58,176 nt of DNA, taken from contig DYFV01000027.1 of assembly GCA_020725025.1 (NCBI GenBank), forward strand, positions 1 through 58,176, read 5' to 3'. A program made the translations under genes and the position numbers. Source of the stretch: Azoarcus sp. GTDB lineage: Bacteria; Pseudomonadota; Gammaproteobacteria; Burkholderiales; Rhodocyclaceae. The notes beneath the pieces were generated by a model, which did no database searches, had not been told where the DNA came from, and was given only the letters and a program-made list of their open reading frames with translations. Position 1 is the stretch's first letter. The number at the start of each line of letters is the position of its first letter. This document shows, in pieces, positions 37,289 through 48,780 of the stretch.

Positions 37289-39304
37289 TCAGCCGAGGTT
37301 GAACCAGAAGGTGAGCAGGATGAACACGCCGATGATCATGGCGAAGGCGTACTGGTACAGGTGGCCGGTCTGGAAAAGCCGGGTGATCTGGGCCACCCAG
37401 CCCACCATGCGCGCGGTGCCATTGACGGCCAGCCCGTCGATCAGCCCCTGATCGCCGCCCTTCCACAGGCCCGTCCCCACCAGGCGCGAGCCGCCGGCGA
37501 AGACGATCTCGTTGAAGCGGTCGAAGAAGTACTTGTTCTCGAGCAGGTTGTAGATCGGGCGGAAGGTGCGCTGGATGGCGGCCGGGATGTCGGGGCGCAC
37601 CATGTAGAAGAACCACGCGACCACCACGCCGCCCATGGCCAGCCAGAACGGCAGGGTCTGAAGGCCATGGATTGCCATGCCGGCGGCGCCGTGGAAGCTC
37701 GCGGCGAGCTCGGAGAGGCCCGGGTGATTCTCGGCGACGAAGATCACGCCCTTGAACCAGTCGCCGAAGAGCATCGGCTCGATGGTGAAGTAGCCGATTG
37801 CCAGCGAGGGAATCGCGAGCAGCACCAGCGGCAGGGTCACGACCCAGGGCGACTCGTGGGGCTTCTGGCCGGGGGCGAGGCCGTGGTGGTGATCGCTCGA
37901 GGGCTCCTCGTCCTCATGGTCGCCGTGATGGTCGTGGTGCGCCTTGCCGAAGCGCTCCTCGCCGTGGAAGACCAGGAAGTACATCCGGAAGGAATAGAAC
38001 GCCGTCACGAACACGCCGAGGGTCACGCAGAACAGCGCGTAGCCGGCACCCGGGATGGTCGAGGCATGCACCGCCTCGATGATCGAGTCCTTCGAGTAGA
38101 AGCCCGACATGAAGGGGAAGCCGATCAGCGCGAGGGAGCCGATGAGCGAGGTGAACCAGGTGATCGGCATGTACTTCCACAGGCCGCCCATGTTGCGCAT
38201 GTCCTGATCGTGGTGCATGCCGATGATGACCGAGCCGGCACCCAGGAAGAGCAGCGCCTTGAAGAAGGCGTGGGTCATCAGGTGGAACACCGCCGCCGAG
38301 TAGGCCGACACGCCCAGGGCCACCGTCATGTAGCCGAGCTGGGAGAGCGTCGAGTAGGCCACCACGCGCTTGATGTCGTTCTGGACGATGCCCAGGAAGC
38401 CCATGAAGAGCGCGGTGGTAGCGCCGATCACCAGCACGAAGGACAGCGCGGCATCCGACAGCTCGAACAGCGGCGACATGCGCGCCACCATGAAGATGCC
38501 CGCCGTCACCATGGTCGCGGCGTGGATCAGCGCGGAGATCGGGGTCGGGCCTTCCATCGAGTCGGGCAGCCATACGTGCAGCGGCACCTGCGCCGACTTG
38601 CCCATGGCACCGATGAAGAGGCAGATGCAGATCGCGGTGATGAGCGGCCAGCCGGTCACCGCCATCTCCTGGGCAGCGAGATCGTTCGCCTTGGCGAACA
38701 CTTCCGCGTAGTTGAGGCTGCCGGCGTAGGCGGCGATAAGGCCGATGCCGAGCAGGAAACCGAAGTCGCCGACGCGGTTCACCAGGAAGGCCTTGAGGTT
38801 GGCGTAGATCGCCGTCGGGCGCTCGTACCAGAAGCCGATGAGCAGGTAGGACACCAGGCCGACCGCTTCCCAGCCGAAGAACAGCTGCAGGAAGTTGTTC
38901 GACATCACCAGCATCAGCATCGAGAAGGTGAACAGCGAGATGTAGCTGAAGAAGCGCTGGTAGCCGGGGTCTTCGTGCATGTAGCCGATGGTGTAGACGT
39001 GCACCATCAGCGACACGAAGGTCACCACCAGCATCATCATCACAGTGAGCGAGTCGATCAGGAAGCCGACCTCGAAGGTAAGGCCTCCACTCGTCATCCA
39101 GGTGTAGATCGTGCCGTTGAAGGTGTTGCCGGCCTGGACGTCCTGATAGATCACCACCGACGCGGCGAACGCGATGGCGACGCCGAGGATGGTGACGATG
39201 TGCGCGCCGGTGCGGCCGATCGCCTTGCCGAAGAGCCCGGCGAGGATGGCGCCCGCGAGCGGCGCGAGCGGTACCAGGAGATAGAGCATTTGCATGTCGG
39301 TCAT
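37289..39304 (-). CDS. nuoL: NADH-quinone oxidoreductase subunit L
   Basis: A 671-residue distal proton-pumping subunit with a long C-terminal lateral helix. Motifs are FFGWEAVGLVSYLLIGFWYE, PLHVWLPDSMEGPTPISALI (the classical NuoL signature), and NDIKRVVAYSTLSQLGYMTV. A His/Asp-rich hydrophilic loop (about residues 460-485, with KAHHDHHGDHED and DHHHG) lies between membrane helices. My recollection is that similar loops occur in betaproteobacterial NuoL, so it may bind metal but is not unique. Its start is 12 nt after the nuoK stop. Confidence 0.97.
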   Translation of the reverse strand: MTDMQMLYLLVPLAPLAGAILAGLFGKAIGRTGAHIVTILGVAIAFAASVVIYQDVQAGNTFNGTIYTWMTSGGLTFEVGFLIDSLTVMMMLVVTFVSLMVHVYTIGYMHEDPGYQRFFSYISLFTFSMLMLVMSNNFLQLFFGWEAVGLVSYLLIGFWYERPTAIYANLKAFLVNRVGDFGFLLGIGLIAAYAGSLNYAEVFAKANDLAAQEMAVTGWPLITAICICLFIGAMGKSAQVPLHVWLPDSMEGPTPISALIHAATMVTAGIFMVARMSPLFELSDAALSFVLVIGATTALFMGFLGIVQNDIKRVVAYSTLSQLGYMTVALGVSAYSAAVFHLMTHAFFKALLFLGAGSVIIGMHHDQDMRNMGGLWKYMPITWFTSLIGSLALIGFPFMSGFYSKDSIIEAVHASTIPGAGYALFCVTLGVFVTAFYSFRMYFLVFHGEERFGKAHHDHHGDHEDEEPSSDHHHGLAPGQKPHESPWVVTLPLVLLAIPSLAIGYFTIEPMLFGDWFKGVIFVAENHPGLSELAASFHGAAGMAIHGLQTLPFWLAMGGVVVAWFFYMVRPDIPAAIQRTFRPIYNLLENKYFFDRFNEIVFAGGSRLVGTGLWKGGDQGLIDGLAVNGTARMVGWVAQITRLFQTGHLYQYAFAMIIGVFILLTFWFNLG

Positions 39305-39316
39305 TGCGCCGCTTCC

Positions 39317-39622
39317 TTAACCCTTGAGGCTGTCCAGATCATCCACGTGGATCGTGCGCAGGTTGCGGAAGAGCACGACTAGGATCGCGAGGCCGATCGC
39401 CGATTCGGCGGCGGCCACGGTGAGGATGAAGAAAACGAAGATCTGCCCCGCAATGTCGCCCAGGTAATGGGAGAAGGCGATGAAGTTCAGATTGACCGCG
39501 AGCAGCATCAACTCGATCGCCATGAGCAGCACGATGAGGTTCTTCCGGTTGAGGAAGATCCCGACCACGCTGATCGCGAACAGGATCGCGCCCAGAATGA
39601 GATAGTGGGAAAGCGAAAGCAT
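39317..39622 (-). CDS. nuoK: NADH-quinone oxidoreductase subunit K
   Basis: A 101-residue membrane subunit with three helices. The two conserved membrane Glu are visible in [19 protein letters not shown] and [20 protein letters not shown], and both are needed for proton transfer in the family. It lies 46 nt downstream of nuoJ. Confidence 0.97.
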   Translation of the reverse strand: MLSLSHYLILGAILFAISVVGIFLNRKNLIVLLMAIELMLLAVNLNFIAFSHYLGDIAGQIFVFFILTVAAAESAIGLAILVVLFRNLRTIHVDDLDSLKG

Positions 39623-39668
39623 CTAAGACTCCCTGAGTGCCTCGGCCCGTACGGCGCCGCTGCGGTAC

Positions 39669-40271
39669 TTATTCTTTCTCGACCGGCATCGAAATCACTT
39701 CGACGCGATCCGCACGCTTGACCGCCACCTGCTCGGACGGGTTGATGTAACGCACGCCCTTGCGCTTCCTGAGCGTCAGCGTCACCGCCGCGATCATCGC
39801 CACCAGCAGCAGCAGCGAGGCGAGCTCGAAGGGATATACGTAGTCGGTGTAGAGCAGGCGCCCGATCTCGCGGGTGTTGCTGAACCCGGCCTGGGCCGGC
39901 GGGGGCGCGGGCATCGCGTCGGTACCGAAGTAGCGACCGCCGAGCACCAGTGCCATCTCGACCACCAGCAGGATCCCGATGAGCGCGCCCACCGGGAGAT
40001 AGCTCCAGAAGCCCTGGCGCAGGCGGTCGAGGTTGATGTCGAGCATCATCACCACGAACAGGAACAGCACCATGACTGCGCCGACGTAGACCAGCACCAG
40101 CGTGATGGCGAGGAACTCCGCCTCGAGAAGCATCCAGATTCCGCCGGCGGTGAAGAAGGACAGCACCAGGAACAGGGCGGCGTGCACCGGATTCCTCGCG
40201 GTGATGACTCTCAGTGCCGCGAACACCAGGATCGCGGAGAAAACGTAGAAGACGAAGGTCTTGAATTCCAT
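39669..40271 (-). CDS. nuoJ: NADH-quinone oxidoreductase subunit J
   Basis: A 200-residue membrane subunit with five helices. The conserved block NPVHAALFLVLSFFTAGGIW and helix 3 (ITLVLVYVGAVMVLFLFVVM), with the pi-bulge Tyr-Val-Gly, are present. A hydrophilic tail ends EVISMPVEKE. It lies 33 nt after nuoI. Confidence 0.97.
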   Translation of the reverse strand: MEFKTFVFYVFSAILVFAALRVITARNPVHAALFLVLSFFTAGGIWMLLEAEFLAITLVLVYVGAVMVLFLFVVMMLDINLDRLRQGFWSYLPVGALIGILLVVEMALVLGGRYFGTDAMPAPPPAQAGFSNTREIGRLLYTDYVYPFELASLLLLVAMIAAVTLTLRKRKGVRYINPSEQVAVKRADRVEVISMPVEKE

Positions 40272-40304
40272 GGTCGGTCTCGTCGTGCGCGCAGCGCGTC
40301 TCCG

Positions 40305-40790
40305 TTAGCGGTACTTGGCGTCGGCCTCGCGGTCGGCGGCGATCTGGGCCTCGTAGCGGTCGCCCACGGCGAGCAGCATCGGCTTGGTGTAGTACAGGTC
40401 GCCGCGCTTCTCGCCGTGATACTCGAGCACGCGCGTTTCGACGACGGCATCCACCGGGCAGGCCTCCTCGCAGAAGCCACAGAAGATGCACTTCGTGAGG
40501 TCGATGTCGTAGCGCGTGGTGCGGCGCGAGCCGTCGTCACGCTGCTCCGACTCGATGGTGATCGCGAGCGCGGGGCAGATCGCCTCGCACAGCTTGCACG
40601 CGATGCAGCGCTCTTCCCCGTTGGGGTAACGGCGCAGGGCGTGCAGCCCGCGGAAGCGAAAGCTCTGCGGGGTCTTCTCCTCGGGGAACTGCACCGTGAT
40701 CTTGCGTGCGAACAGGTGGCGGCCGGTCACCGCCATCCCCTTGACCAGTTCCTTCAGGAACAGGCTACCGATGTAATCCTTGGCACCCAT
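40305..40790 (-). CDS. nuoI: NADH-quinone oxidoreductase subunit I (two 4Fe-4S)
   Basis: A 161-residue peripheral-arm subunit that carries clusters N6a and N6b towards the quinone site. Both ferredoxin motifs are intact: [12 protein letters not shown] and [12 protein letters not shown]. An amphipathic N-terminal helix ([19 protein letters not shown]) anchors it to the membrane arm. The start is 10 nt after the nuoH stop. Confidence 0.97.
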   Translation of the reverse strand: MGAKDYIGSLFLKELVKGMAVTGRHLFARKITVQFPEEKTPQSFRFRGLHALRRYPNGEERCIACKLCEAICPALAITIESEQRDDGSRRTTRYDIDLTKCIFCGFCEEACPVDAVVETRVLEYHGEKRGDLYYTKPMLLAVGDRYEAQIAADREADAKYR

Positions 40791-40800
40791 CTTGAGCCTC

Positions 40801-41850
40801 TCAGTTCCAGATCGACAGCGGCGACATCATCCACACCGCCACCACGATCACCCACACGAGGGTGATCGGAATGAACACCTTCCAGCCCAGCCGCATGATG
40901 TGGTCGTAGCGGAAGCGCGGGAAAGTCGCGCGGGCCCACAGGAAGAGGAACAGGATCGCGGCGGTCTTGATGGCCAGCCAGTGGAAGCCGTCGGGCAGGA
41001 AGCCCACCGGCGACAGCCAGCCGCCGAGGAAGAGCACCGAGGCGATGATCGACACCAGGATCATGTTCGCGTACTCGGCGAGGAAGAACAGCGCGAAGGC
41101 CATCCCCGAGTACTCGACCATGTGCCCGGCCACCACCTCGGCCTCGCCTTCCACCACGTCGAAGGGCGCGCGGTTGGTCTCGGCAATGCCGGAGATCACG
41201 AACACCACGAACATGGGCAGCAGCGGCAGCCAGTTCCAGGACAGGAAGCCCAGGCCCATCTCCGCGAACTGCCCGCGTCCCTGGGACTGAACGATGTCCG
41301 TGAGGTTGAGGCTGGCGGAGATCAGCAGCACGCAGATCAGCGCGAAGCCCATCGCCACCTCGTAGGACACCATCTGTGCCGCGGCGCGCATCGCGCCGAG
41401 GAAGGGGTACTTCGAGTTGGACGCCCAGCCGGCGATGATCACACCGTACACCTCCATCGAGGTGATCGCGAGCAACAGCAGCAGGCCGGCATTGACGTTG
41501 GCCAGCACCAGGCCTTCGTCGAAGGGCACCACCGCCCAGGCCGCGAGCGACGGCGCGATGGCGAGGATGGGGCCGAGGATGAAGAGGCCCTTGTTCGCGC
41601 CCGACGGGACGATGATCTCCTTCAGGAGGAGCTTCACGCCGTCGGCGATGGGCTGCAGCAGACCCTTGGGACCCACCCGGTTGGGGCCGATCCGCACCTG
41701 CATGTAGCCGATCACCTTGCGCTCGGCGAGCGTCAGGTAGGCCACGCACAGCATGAGCGGGCCGATGATCGCGACAATCTTGGCGAGCGTCCATACCACG
41801 GGCCAGGTCGGCCCGAAGAACTGCGCAACCGGTTCCAGCAATCCTTCCAT
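40801..41850 (-). CDS. nuoH: NADH-quinone oxidoreductase subunit H
   Basis: A 349-residue membrane subunit that builds part of the quinone chamber. It shows [25 protein letters not shown], the conserved [18 protein letters not shown], and the Glu-rich loop [17 protein letters not shown] 41850 is chosen because it lies just past the nuoG stop and gives the usual MEGLL N-terminus. The upstream ATG 41877 would add nine residues and overlap nuoG by 26 nt. Confidence 0.95.
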   Translation of the reverse strand: MEGLLEPVAQFFGPTWPVVWTLAKIVAIIGPLMLCVAYLTLAERKVIGYMQVRIGPNRVGPKGLLQPIADGVKLLLKEIIVPSGANKGLFILGPILAIAPSLAAWAVVPFDEGLVLANVNAGLLLLLAITSMEVYGVIIAGWASNSKYPFLGAMRAAAQMVSYEVAMGFALICVLLISASLNLTDIVQSQGRGQFAEMGLGFLSWNWLPLLPMFVVFVISGIAETNRAPFDVVEGEAEVVAGHMVEYSGMAFALFFLAEYANMILVSIIASVLFLGGWLSPVGFLPDGFHWLAIKTAAILFLFLWARATFPRFRYDHIMRLGWKVFIPITLVWVIVVAVWMMSPLSIWN

Positions 41851-41851
41851 C

Positions 41852-44188
41852 TCAGACACGCTCCAGGCTGATGTCACCGCTCATGGGGCCGAGCGCGGCG
41901 GTCGAGGCATGGGCCGCCGCCACGCGCACGCAGTTGGGGGCCACCGTATCGTCGGCCACGAGCTCGAGCTCGGCCGTCGCCCCGCCCTGCTTCACGCGCA
42001 CGCGGGCGCCCGCCTCCAGTCCGAGCGCAGCGATGGTCGCCTTGCTCGCGCGCGCCGTCGGCGCCGCCGCGTCGCGAGTCTTCTGCAGCGCGCGCGCGCG
42101 CCGCACCAGCGGGTCGGCGAAATAGATGGGCACGTCGGTCACACGCTCGAGGGCGCCGCCGGCCGACGCCGTCGACACCTCGATGCCGCTCACGCGGTTG
42201 TCCAGGCGCGCGGCGATGTCCTCTCCCAGCACTTCGGCGGCGACCGCCTCGGAATCGTTCTGCTCGAAGCCGTCGAGCTCGAGCAGGTTGCCGAGCACGC
42301 GCAGCACCTTCCACGCCGGGCGGGTCTCGCCGCGAGGACGGGCCACCGCGTTGAAGCTCTGGGCGCGGCCTTCGCAGCTGACGAATGTGCCCGAGGTTTC
42401 GGTGAAGGGCGACACAGGCAGCAGCACGTCGGCACACTCGCGCAGCGACGGGGAATCGAATGCGGACAGCGCCACGACCATCTTCGCGGCCTTCATCGCC
42501 GCAACCGTGGCGGCCGGGTCGGCGAAGTCGAGATCGGGCTCGGCGCCGAGCAGGATGTAGCCCTGGCGCGGATCCTCGATCATCTGGCGGGCGTTGAGAC
42601 CACCCACCAGCGGGTAAGCCTTGGCGATGTAGCCGCCGACGCTGTTGGCCGCTTCGCCGATGACGCCGAAGACGCCGCCGGTGAGGCGCGCAACTTCCTG
42701 GGCGAGGGCCGTGAGCTCGGCCGCGCGGCCGCTCTGCTCCGCGAGGTTGCCCAGCCACACCGCGACCTTGGCGCCGGAGGCGAGGCTTTGCGCGATCGCG
42801 CGGGCGTCGTCCGAGATCTGGGCGGGCATGGCGCCGGCGAGTTCGGCCGAGACCGCGACACCCTTCTCCGCGGCGAGCGCGGCCACCACCTGGGAGAGCG
42901 CGGAAACCATGGCCGAGGGGGCGACCAGGGCGCGGTTGCGTACCGGCAGCAGCCACTCGTCGGCGGTGGGATGGATGGCGGACACGTGCAGGCCACGCTT
43001 GGCGGCCTGGCGCACGCGCTGGGCGAGCAGCGGCGCGTCCTTGCGCAGGAAGCTGCCCACCACCAGCAGGCGGTTCAGGTCGGCCACGCCGGAGATCGGC
43101 ATGCCGAGCCAGGGCGCGCCGGCACGCTTGCCGTCGGCCCGGAAGTCGGACTGGCGCAGACGGAAGTCCACGTGGTCGGTGCCGATGCCGCGGGCGAGCT
43201 TCTGCAGCAGGTGCAGCTCCTCGACGGTGGCGTGGGGCGAGCCGAGCGCGCCGATGCCGCCGGGGCCGTGCTCCTTCGAGACCTTGCGCAGGCCGTTGGC
43301 GGCGAATTCGAGGGCCGCCTGCCAGTCCACCTGCTTCCACTGGCCGTCCTGCTTGATCATCGGGACGGTCAGGCGCTCGTCGCTGTTCAGGCCTTCATAC
43401 GAGAAGCGGTCCTTGTCGGACAGCCAGCACTCGTTGATCTCTTCGTTCTCGAGCGGCAGCACACGCTTCACGGCGTCGAGCTTCACCTGCACGATGAGGT
43501 TGGAACCGAGCGAATCGTGCGGGCTCACCGACTTGCGGCGGGAGAGCTCCCAGGTGCGCGCGGCGAAGCGGAAGGGCTTGGAGGTGAGCGCGCCCACCGG
43601 GCAGAGATCGATGATGTTCCCCGAAAGCTCGGAGTCCACCGTCTTCTCGACGAAGGGCATGATTTCGGCATGCTCGCCGCGGAAGGCCTGGCCCAGCTCC
43701 ATGAGGCCGGCGATCTCGGTGGTGAAGCGCACGCAGCGGGTGCAGTTGATGCACCGGGTCATGTCGGTCGCGACGAGGGGGCCGAGGTTCTTGTTGAGAA
43801 CGACCCGCTTCTCCTCCTCGTAGCGCGACTTGCTCGCGCCGTAGCCCACCGCCAGGTCCTGCAGCTGGCACTCGCCGCCCTGGTCGCAGATCGGGCAGTC
43901 GAGGGGGTGGTTGATGAGGAGGAACTCCATCACGCCTTTCTGGGCCTTGATGGCCTGCTCCGAGCGCGTCCACACCTTCATGCCGTTGGTCACGGGCGTG
44001 GCACAGGCGGGCAGCGGCTTGGGCGCCTTCTCCACCTGAACCAGGCACATGCGGCAGTTGGCGGCGATCGACAGCTTCTTGTGGTAGCAGAAGTGCGGAA
44101 CGTAGGAGCCGACCTTGACCGCAGCATCCATCACGGTGCTGCCGTCGGGAACGGTCACCGACTTGCCGTCGATTTCGATCTCTAGCAT
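41852..44188 (-). CDS. nuoG: NADH-quinone oxidoreductase subunit G
   Basis: A 778-residue peripheral-arm Fe-S subunit. The N-terminal 2Fe-2S ligands are C34, C45, C48 and C62 ([18 protein letters not shown]). Next come the HxxxCxxCxxxxxC cluster ([19 protein letters not shown]) and a 4Fe-4S domain ([13 protein letters not shown], later [15 protein letters not shown]). A molybdopterin-oxidoreductase-like but enzymatically inactive C-terminal half follows. ATG 44188 is chosen because it begins [10 protein letters not shown] and overlaps the nuoF stop by 7 nt, as in many nuo operons. The long plus-strand open frame across it is a shadow. Confidence 0.96.
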   Translation of the reverse strand: MLEIEIDGKSVTVPDGSTVMDAAVKVGSYVPHFCYHKKLSIAANCRMCLVQVEKAPKPLPACATPVTNGMKVWTRSEQAIKAQKGVMEFLLINHPLDCPICDQGGECQLQDLAVGYGASKSRYEEEKRVVLNKNLGPLVATDMTRCINCTRCVRFTTEIAGLMELGQAFRGEHAEIMPFVEKTVDSELSGNIIDLCPVGALTSKPFRFAARTWELSRRKSVSPHDSLGSNLIVQVKLDAVKRVLPLENEEINECWLSDKDRFSYEGLNSDERLTVPMIKQDGQWKQVDWQAALEFAANGLRKVSKEHGPGGIGALGSPHATVEELHLLQKLARGIGTDHVDFRLRQSDFRADGKRAGAPWLGMPISGVADLNRLLVVGSFLRKDAPLLAQRVRQAAKRGLHVSAIHPTADEWLLPVRNRALVAPSAMVSALSQVVAALAAEKGVAVSAELAGAMPAQISDDARAIAQSLASGAKVAVWLGNLAEQSGRAAELTALAQEVARLTGGVFGVIGEAANSVGGYIAKAYPLVGGLNARQMIEDPRQGYILLGAEPDLDFADPAATVAAMKAAKMVVALSAFDSPSLRECADVLLPVSPFTETSGTFVSCEGRAQSFNAVARPRGETRPAWKVLRVLGNLLELDGFEQNDSEAVAAEVLGEDIAARLDNRVSGIEVSTASAGGALERVTDVPIYFADPLVRRARALQKTRDAAAPTARASKATIAALGLEAGARVRVKQGGATAELELVADDTVAPNCVRVAAAHASTAALGPMSGDISLERV

Positions 44189-45501
44189 GAGGGTCTCACG
44201 TAAATTTGGCTGCCCTCGTACTGCACCTGCGGCGGCACGAGGCACTTCTTGTGTTCGATGTGGTAGGCGAACTCGTCGCCGAAGTGCTTGACGAAGCTCT
44301 GCACCGGCATGGACGCGGCGTCACCGAGCGCGCAGATGGTGCGCCCCATGATGTTGCCGGTCACCGAGTTGAGGAGATCCAGGTCGTCCGGGCGACCGAG
44401 GCCGTTCTCGATCCGATGCACCACGCGGTAGAGCCAGCCCGTGCCCTCGCGGCACGGCGTGCATTGCCCGCAGGACTCCTCGAAGTAGAAGTAGGAAAGC
44501 CGCTCGAGCGCCTTCACCATGCAGGTGGTCTCGTCCATCACGATCACCGCCCCGGAGCCGAGCATGGAGCCAGCCCTGGAGATGGAGTCGTAGTCGAGCG
44601 TACAGTCCATCATGATGTTGCCGGGCAGGACCGGGGCGGACGAGCCGCCGGGGATCACCGCCTTGAGCTTGCGCCCGCCACGCATGCCGCCCGCCATCTC
44701 GAGCAGTTCGGCGAAGGGCGTGCCCATGTTCACCTCGTAGTTGCCGGGGCGATTCACATGGCCCGACACCGAGAAGAGCTTGGTGCCGCCGTTGTTCGGC
44801 TTGCCCAGGTTCAGGAAGCCCTCGCCGCCCATGTTGACGATGAAGGGTACCGAGGCGAAGGTTTCGGTGTTGTTGATCGTGGTCGGCTTGCCGAACAGGC
44901 CGTAGCTGGCCGGGAAAGGCGGCTTGAAGCGCGGCTGGCCCTTCTTGCCCTCGATCGACTCGAGCAGCGCGGTTTCCTCGCCGCAGATGTAGGCGCCGTA
45001 CCCGTGGTGCGCGAAGAGGTCGAAGGAGAAGTCCGAGCCGAGAATGTTCTGGCCCAGCAGGCCCGCGGCGCGCGCCTCTGCGAGCGCCTCCTCGAAGCGC
45101 TGGTAGATCTCGAAGATCTCGCCGTGGATGTAGTTGTAGCCCCGCTCGCAGCCCATCGCGTAGGCGGCGATGGTCATGCCCTCGATCACCGTGTGCGGGT
45201 TGTAGCGCAGGATGTCGCGGTCCTTGAAGGTGCCCGGCTCGCCTTCGTCGGAGTTGCACACCACGTACTTGGCGCCCGGGAAGGAGCGCGGCATGAAGCT
45301 CCACTTCAGGCCGGTCGGGAAGCCCGCGCCGCCGCGTCCGCGCAGGGACGAGGCCTTGAGCTCGGCGATGATCGTCTCGGGCGGGATCTTCTCGGCGAGG
45401 ATCTTCTTCAGCGCGGAGTAGCCGCCTCGCGCCATGTAGTCCTGGAGCCGCCAGGTGCGGTCGCCGTCGACGTTGGCGAGGATCAGTCCGTGCGCGCTCA
45501 T
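44182..45501 (-). CDS. nuoF: NADH-quinone oxidoreductase subunit F (FMN, NADH site)
   Basis: A 439-residue electron-input subunit that binds NADH, FMN and cluster N3. The FMN/NADH Gly-rich loop [20 protein letters not shown] and the acidic block [20 protein letters not shown] are seen. The 4Fe-4S ligands lie in [12 protein letters not shown], with the fourth Cys in TICALGDAA. The start overlaps the nuoE stop by 4 nt, which suggests coupled translation. Confidence 0.98.
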   Translation of the reverse strand: MSAHGLILANVDGDRTWRLQDYMARGGYSALKKILAEKIPPETIIAELKASSLRGRGGAGFPTGLKWSFMPRSFPGAKYVVCNSDEGEPGTFKDRDILRYNPHTVIEGMTIAAYAMGCERGYNYIHGEIFEIYQRFEEALAEARAAGLLGQNILGSDFSFDLFAHHGYGAYICGEETALLESIEGKKGQPRFKPPFPASYGLFGKPTTINNTETFASVPFIVNMGGEGFLNLGKPNNGGTKLFSVSGHVNRPGNYEVNMGTPFAELLEMAGGMRGGRKLKAVIPGGSSAPVLPGNIMMDCTLDYDSISRAGSMLGSGAVIVMDETTCMVKALERLSYFYFEESCGQCTPCREGTGWLYRVVHRIENGLGRPDDLDLLNSVTGNIMGRTICALGDAASMPVQSFVKHFGDEFAYHIEHKKCLVPPQVQYEGSQIYVRPSC

Positions 45502-45977
45502 TTGGCTTTCAGATCGGCCAGGATCTGGTCGATCTTCTCCTTGGTCATCCAGCTACACATGTGGTGGTTGTTCACCAGCAGCACCGGTGCGTCGCCGCAG
45601 GCCCCCATGCACTCGCCCTCCTTGAGGGTGAACATGCCGTCGGAGGTGGTCTCGTTGAAGCCGATGCCGAGCTTTTCCTTGAGGTAGTCCGCCGCATGCA
45701 CGCCGCCCGAGAGCGCACAGGGCAGATTGGTGCACACCGTGATCTTGTGGCGGCCGACCGGAGCGAGGTCGTACATGTTGTAGAACGAGGCGACCTCGTA
45801 GGCGGCAATCGCGGGCATGCCGAGGTAGGTGGCCACGAACTCGATGGTCTCGTTCGACAACCAGCCCTTCTCGACCTGGGCGATGCGCAGGGCCGCCATC
45901 ACCGCCGACTGTTTCTGGTCGAGCGGGTACTTGGCGATCTCGCGGTCAATCTGCTGCAGTGATTCCTGGCTCAACAT
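45498..45977 (-). CDS. nuoE: NADH-quinone oxidoreductase subunit E (2Fe-2S)
   Basis: A 159-residue thioredoxin-like subunit carrying cluster N1a next to NuoF. The four Cys are present as CTNLPC and CMGAC. The helical N-terminal part ([20 protein letters not shown]) is typical. It lies 62 nt downstream of nuoD. Confidence 0.97.
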   Translation of the reverse strand: MLSQESLQQIDREIAKYPLDQKQSAVMAALRIAQVEKGWLSNETIEFVATYLGMPAIAAYEVASFYNMYDLAPVGRHKITVCTNLPCALSGGVHAADYLKEKLGIGFNETTSDGMFTLKEGECMGACGDAPVLLVNNHHMCSWMTKEKIDQILADLKAK

Positions 45978-46039
45978 TTCGTGTCCGTCTTCCCGGTTTG
46001 CCTGCCGATGTCGCTTTGCTTGCCGCGCTCAGCGGCCGC

Positions 46040-47293
46040 TCATCTGTCGATCTCGCCGAACACCACGTCCATGGTGCCGATGATCGCCACCACGTCGGCG
46101 ATCATGTGGCCGCGCGCCATCTCGTCCATGGCCGCCAGGTGCGCGAACCCCGGGGCGCGCAGCTTGATGCGGTACGGCTTGTTGGCGCCATCCGAGACGG
46201 CGTACACGCCGAACTCGCCCTTGGGATGCTCGATGGCCGCGTACACTTCGCCCTTGGGCACGTGCATGCCTTCGGTGAAGAGCTTGAAGTGGTGGATCAG
46301 CTCTTCCATGTTCGCCTTCATCTTCTCCCGCGGCGGCGGCGCGACCTTGTGGTTGTCGACGATGACCGGTCCCGGGTTCTTGCGCAGCCAGTCGATGCAC
46401 TGGCGGATGATGCGGTTCGACTGACGCATCTCCTCCATGCGGCACAGGTAGCGGTCGTAGCAGTCGCCGTTCTTGCCGAGGGGGATGTCGAAGTCGACCC
46501 GGTCGTAGGCCGCGTAGGGCTGCTTCTTGCGCAGGTCCCAGGCGATGCCGGAACCGCGCACCATGGGACCGGAGAAGCCCCAGGCGAGCGCCTGCTCGGG
46601 CGTCACGACACCGATGCCGACGGTCCTCTGCTTCCAGATCCGGTTGTCGGTCAGGAGCGTCTCGTACTCGTCGCAGTACTTCGGGAAGCGCTCGGTGAAG
46701 TCCTCGAGGAAGTCGAGCAGCGAACCCTGGCGGTTGGCGTTGAGCTCGCGCACCGTGTTCGCGTTCTTGAACTTGTTCACCTCGTACTGCGGCATGCGGT
46801 CCGGCAGGTCGCGATAGACGCCGCCGGGCCGGTAGTACGCCGCATGCATGCGGGCACCCGAGACCGCCTCGTAGGCGTCCATCAGGTCCTCGCGCTCGCG
46901 GAAGGTGTAGAGCACCATGGTCATCGCGCCGATGTCCAGCGCGTGGGTGCCGATGTTCAGCAGGTGATTCAGGATCCGCGTGACCTCGTCGAACATCGTG
47001 CGGATGTACTTGGCACGCAGCGGCACCTCGATGCCGAGCAGCTTCTCGATCGCCATGCAATAGGCGTGCTCGTTGCACATCATCGACACGTAGTCGAGGC
47101 GGTCCATGTAGGGGACGGACTGCACCCAGGTGCGCGTCTCGGCGAGCTTCTCGGTGCCGCGGTGGAGCAGCCCGATGTGCGGGTCGGCGCGCTCGACGAC
47201 TTCGCCGTCGAGCTCGAGCACCAGGCGCAGCACGCCGTGGGCGGACGGGTGCTGCGGGCCGAAGTTGATGGTGTAGTTGCGGATCTCAGCCAT
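46040..47293 (-). CDS. nuoD: NADH-quinone oxidoreductase subunit D
   Basis: A 417-residue subunit that forms the quinone-binding site with NuoB and is related to the large subunit of NiFe hydrogenases. The quinone-site loop [34 protein letters not shown], and the C-terminal [17 protein letters not shown] are all intact. Its start overlaps the nuoC stop by 8 nt. Confidence 0.98.
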   Translation of the reverse strand: MAEIRNYTINFGPQHPSAHGVLRLVLELDGEVVERADPHIGLLHRGTEKLAETRTWVQSVPYMDRLDYVSMMCNEHAYCMAIEKLLGIEVPLRAKYIRTMFDEVTRILNHLLNIGTHALDIGAMTMVLYTFREREDLMDAYEAVSGARMHAAYYRPGGVYRDLPDRMPQYEVNKFKNANTVRELNANRQGSLLDFLEDFTERFPKYCDEYETLLTDNRIWKQRTVGIGVVTPEQALAWGFSGPMVRGSGIAWDLRKKQPYAAYDRVDFDIPLGKNGDCYDRYLCRMEEMRQSNRIIRQCIDWLRKNPGPVIVDNHKVAPPPREKMKANMEELIHHFKLFTEGMHVPKGEVYAAIEHPKGEFGVYAVSDGANKPYRIKLRAPGFAHLAAMDEMARGHMIADVVAIIGTMDVVFGEIDR

Positions 47294-47891
47294 GGCCGAC
47301 GTCCCCGTAGTTCTCTTCGCGCACGATGCGCGGGGTGTTCTCGCGCGGCTCGATGGTCACCGGCTGGTACACCACCCTGCCCTGCTCCGGGTCGTAGCGC
47401 ATCTCGACGTAGCCCGAGACCGGGAAGTCCTTGCGGAACGGGTGTCCCACGAAGCCGTAGTCGGTGAGAATGCGGCGCAGGTCCGGATGGCCGGTGAACA
47501 TGATGCCGTACAGGTCGAACGCCTCGCGTTCGTACCAGTTGGCCGAGGGCCACACGCCGACCAGCGACTCCAGCAGCGGGAACGCATCGTCGTCGGCGAA
47601 GGCGCGCAGCCGCAGGCGCCAGTTGTGCTTGATCGAGAGCAGGTGGCTGGCGGCAGCGAAGCGCTTGCCGGTCCAGGCGCCGTTGCCCCAGGTCGAGTAG
47701 TCGAGACCGGAGAGGTCCATCAACTCCTCGAAATGCAGATCGGCGTGATCGCGCAGGGTCTGCGCCACGGAGAGGTAGTCGGCGGCCGCGACCTCGATGG
47801 TCACCTCGCCGCAATCGACGACCAGGGATTGGAGCCGGTCACCGAGGATTTCCTTCAGCGACTGGCTCAGACGTTCCAGCTTCGTACTCAT
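47286..47891 (-). CDS. nuoC: NADH-quinone oxidoreductase subunit C
   Basis: A 201-residue peripheral-arm subunit. The signature [20 protein letters not shown] followed by [19 protein letters not shown] is complete. NuoC and NuoD are separate here, unlike the fused NuoCD of enterobacteria. That matches betaproteobacterial operons. It lies 12 nt after nuoB. Confidence 0.98.
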   Translation of the reverse strand: MSTKLERLSQSLKEILGDRLQSLVVDCGEVTIEVAAADYLSVAQTLRDHADLHFEELMDLSGLDYSTWGNGAWTGKRFAAASHLLSIKHNWRLRLRAFADDDAFPLLESLVGVWPSANWYEREAFDLYGIMFTGHPDLRRILTDYGFVGHPFRKDFPVSGYVEMRYDPEQGRVVYQPVTIEPRENTPRIVREENYGDVGHG

Positions 47892-47903
47892 GAGAGGTAC
47901 CCG

Positions 47904-48380
47904 TCAGCGCGCGATGGTATTGGTGCGCTTGATCTTGTTCTGCAACTGGATGATGCCGTAGAGCAGCGCCTCGGCAGTCGGCGGACAGCCCGGCACATAG
48001 ACGTCGACCGGCACGATGCGGTCGCAGCCGCGCACCACCGAGTAGGAGTAGTGGTAGTAGCCGCCGCCGTTGGCACAGGAGCCCATGGAGATGACCCAGC
48101 GCGGCTCGGCCATCTGGTCATAGACCTTGCGGAGGGCGGGCGCCATCTTGTTGCACAGCGTGCCCGCCACGATCATCAGGTCGGACTGGCGCGGACTGGG
48201 CCGGAACACCACCCCGAACCGGTCGAGGTCGTAGCGCGAACAGCCCGCGTGGATCATCTCGACGGCACAACAGGCGAGCCCGAAAGTCATCGGCCACAGG
48301 GAGCCGGTCCGGGTCCAGTTGATTACCGCGTCGAGCGAGGTCGTGACGAACCCCTCCCGGAAGACACCTTCAATGCTCAT
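47904..48380 (-). CDS. nuoB: NADH-quinone oxidoreductase subunit B (cluster N2)
   Basis: A 158-residue subunit carrying the terminal 4Fe-4S cluster N2, which passes electrons to quinone. The ligands are the adjacent Cys pair in [11 protein letters not shown], the Cys in [14 protein letters not shown] and the Cys in [15 protein letters not shown]. Its start is 3 nt past the nuoA stop. Confidence 0.98.
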   Translation of the reverse strand: MSIEGVFREGFVTTSLDAVINWTRTGSLWPMTFGLACCAVEMIHAGCSRYDLDRFGVVFRPSPRQSDLMIVAGTLCNKMAPALRKVYDQMAEPRWVISMGSCANGGGYYHYSYSVVRGCDRIVPVDVYVPGCPPTAEALLYGIIQLQNKIKRTNTIAR

Positions 48381-48383
48381 GCA

Positions 48384-48758
48384 TCACTCCCAGTCGAGGG
48401 CACCGTTTTTCCACTCGACGACATAACCGATGACCAGCACGGCAAGAAAGATCATTACCGAGCCGAAAACGAACCAGGCGATTTCCCCTGCCGCGATGAA
48501 TTCCTGGAATACCGTCGCCCACGGGAAGAGGAAGGCGATTTCGAGATCGAAGAGAATGAAGAGGATCGCTATGAGGTAGTAGCGCACATCGAACTTCATG
48601 CGCGCGTCTTCGAACGCCTCGAAGCCACACTCATAGGGAGACAGCTTTTCGCTATCCGGACGATAGGGCGCGACGAGTCGCCCCAGGATGACAGGCACCA
48701 GGCCGAAGCCGAGGCCAACGAGAATGAACATCAGGACAGGAAAGTAATTTTCCAACAT
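48384..48758 (-). CDS. nuoA: NADH-quinone oxidoreductase subunit A
   Basis: A 124-residue membrane subunit with three helices and the conserved loop [20 protein letters not shown], whose Cys faces the quinone tunnel. ATG 48758 (MLENYFPVL) is chosen because GGAG lies 8 nt upstream. The open frame continues into the promoter region. It is the first gene of the complete nuoABCDEFGHIJKLMN operon. Confidence 0.97.
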   Translation of the reverse strand: MLENYFPVLMFILVGLGFGLVPVILGRLVAPYRPDSEKLSPYECGFEAFEDARMKFDVRYYLIAILFILFDLEIAFLFPWATVFQEFIAAGEIAWFVFGSVMIFLAVLVIGYVVEWKNGALDWE

Positions 48759-48780
48759 ACGTAACACTCCAAATCCGAGT

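Noticed and set aside
37840..37960. His/Asp-rich loop in NuoL as a new metal-binding insertion
   Set aside because: My recollection is that comparable His-rich loops occur in betaproteobacterial NuoL. It is noted in the gene entry but not treated as novel.
41753..44185. An 810-codon plus-strand open frame
   Set aside because: It is antisense to nuoG, has low-complexity composition and no ribosome-binding site or family features.
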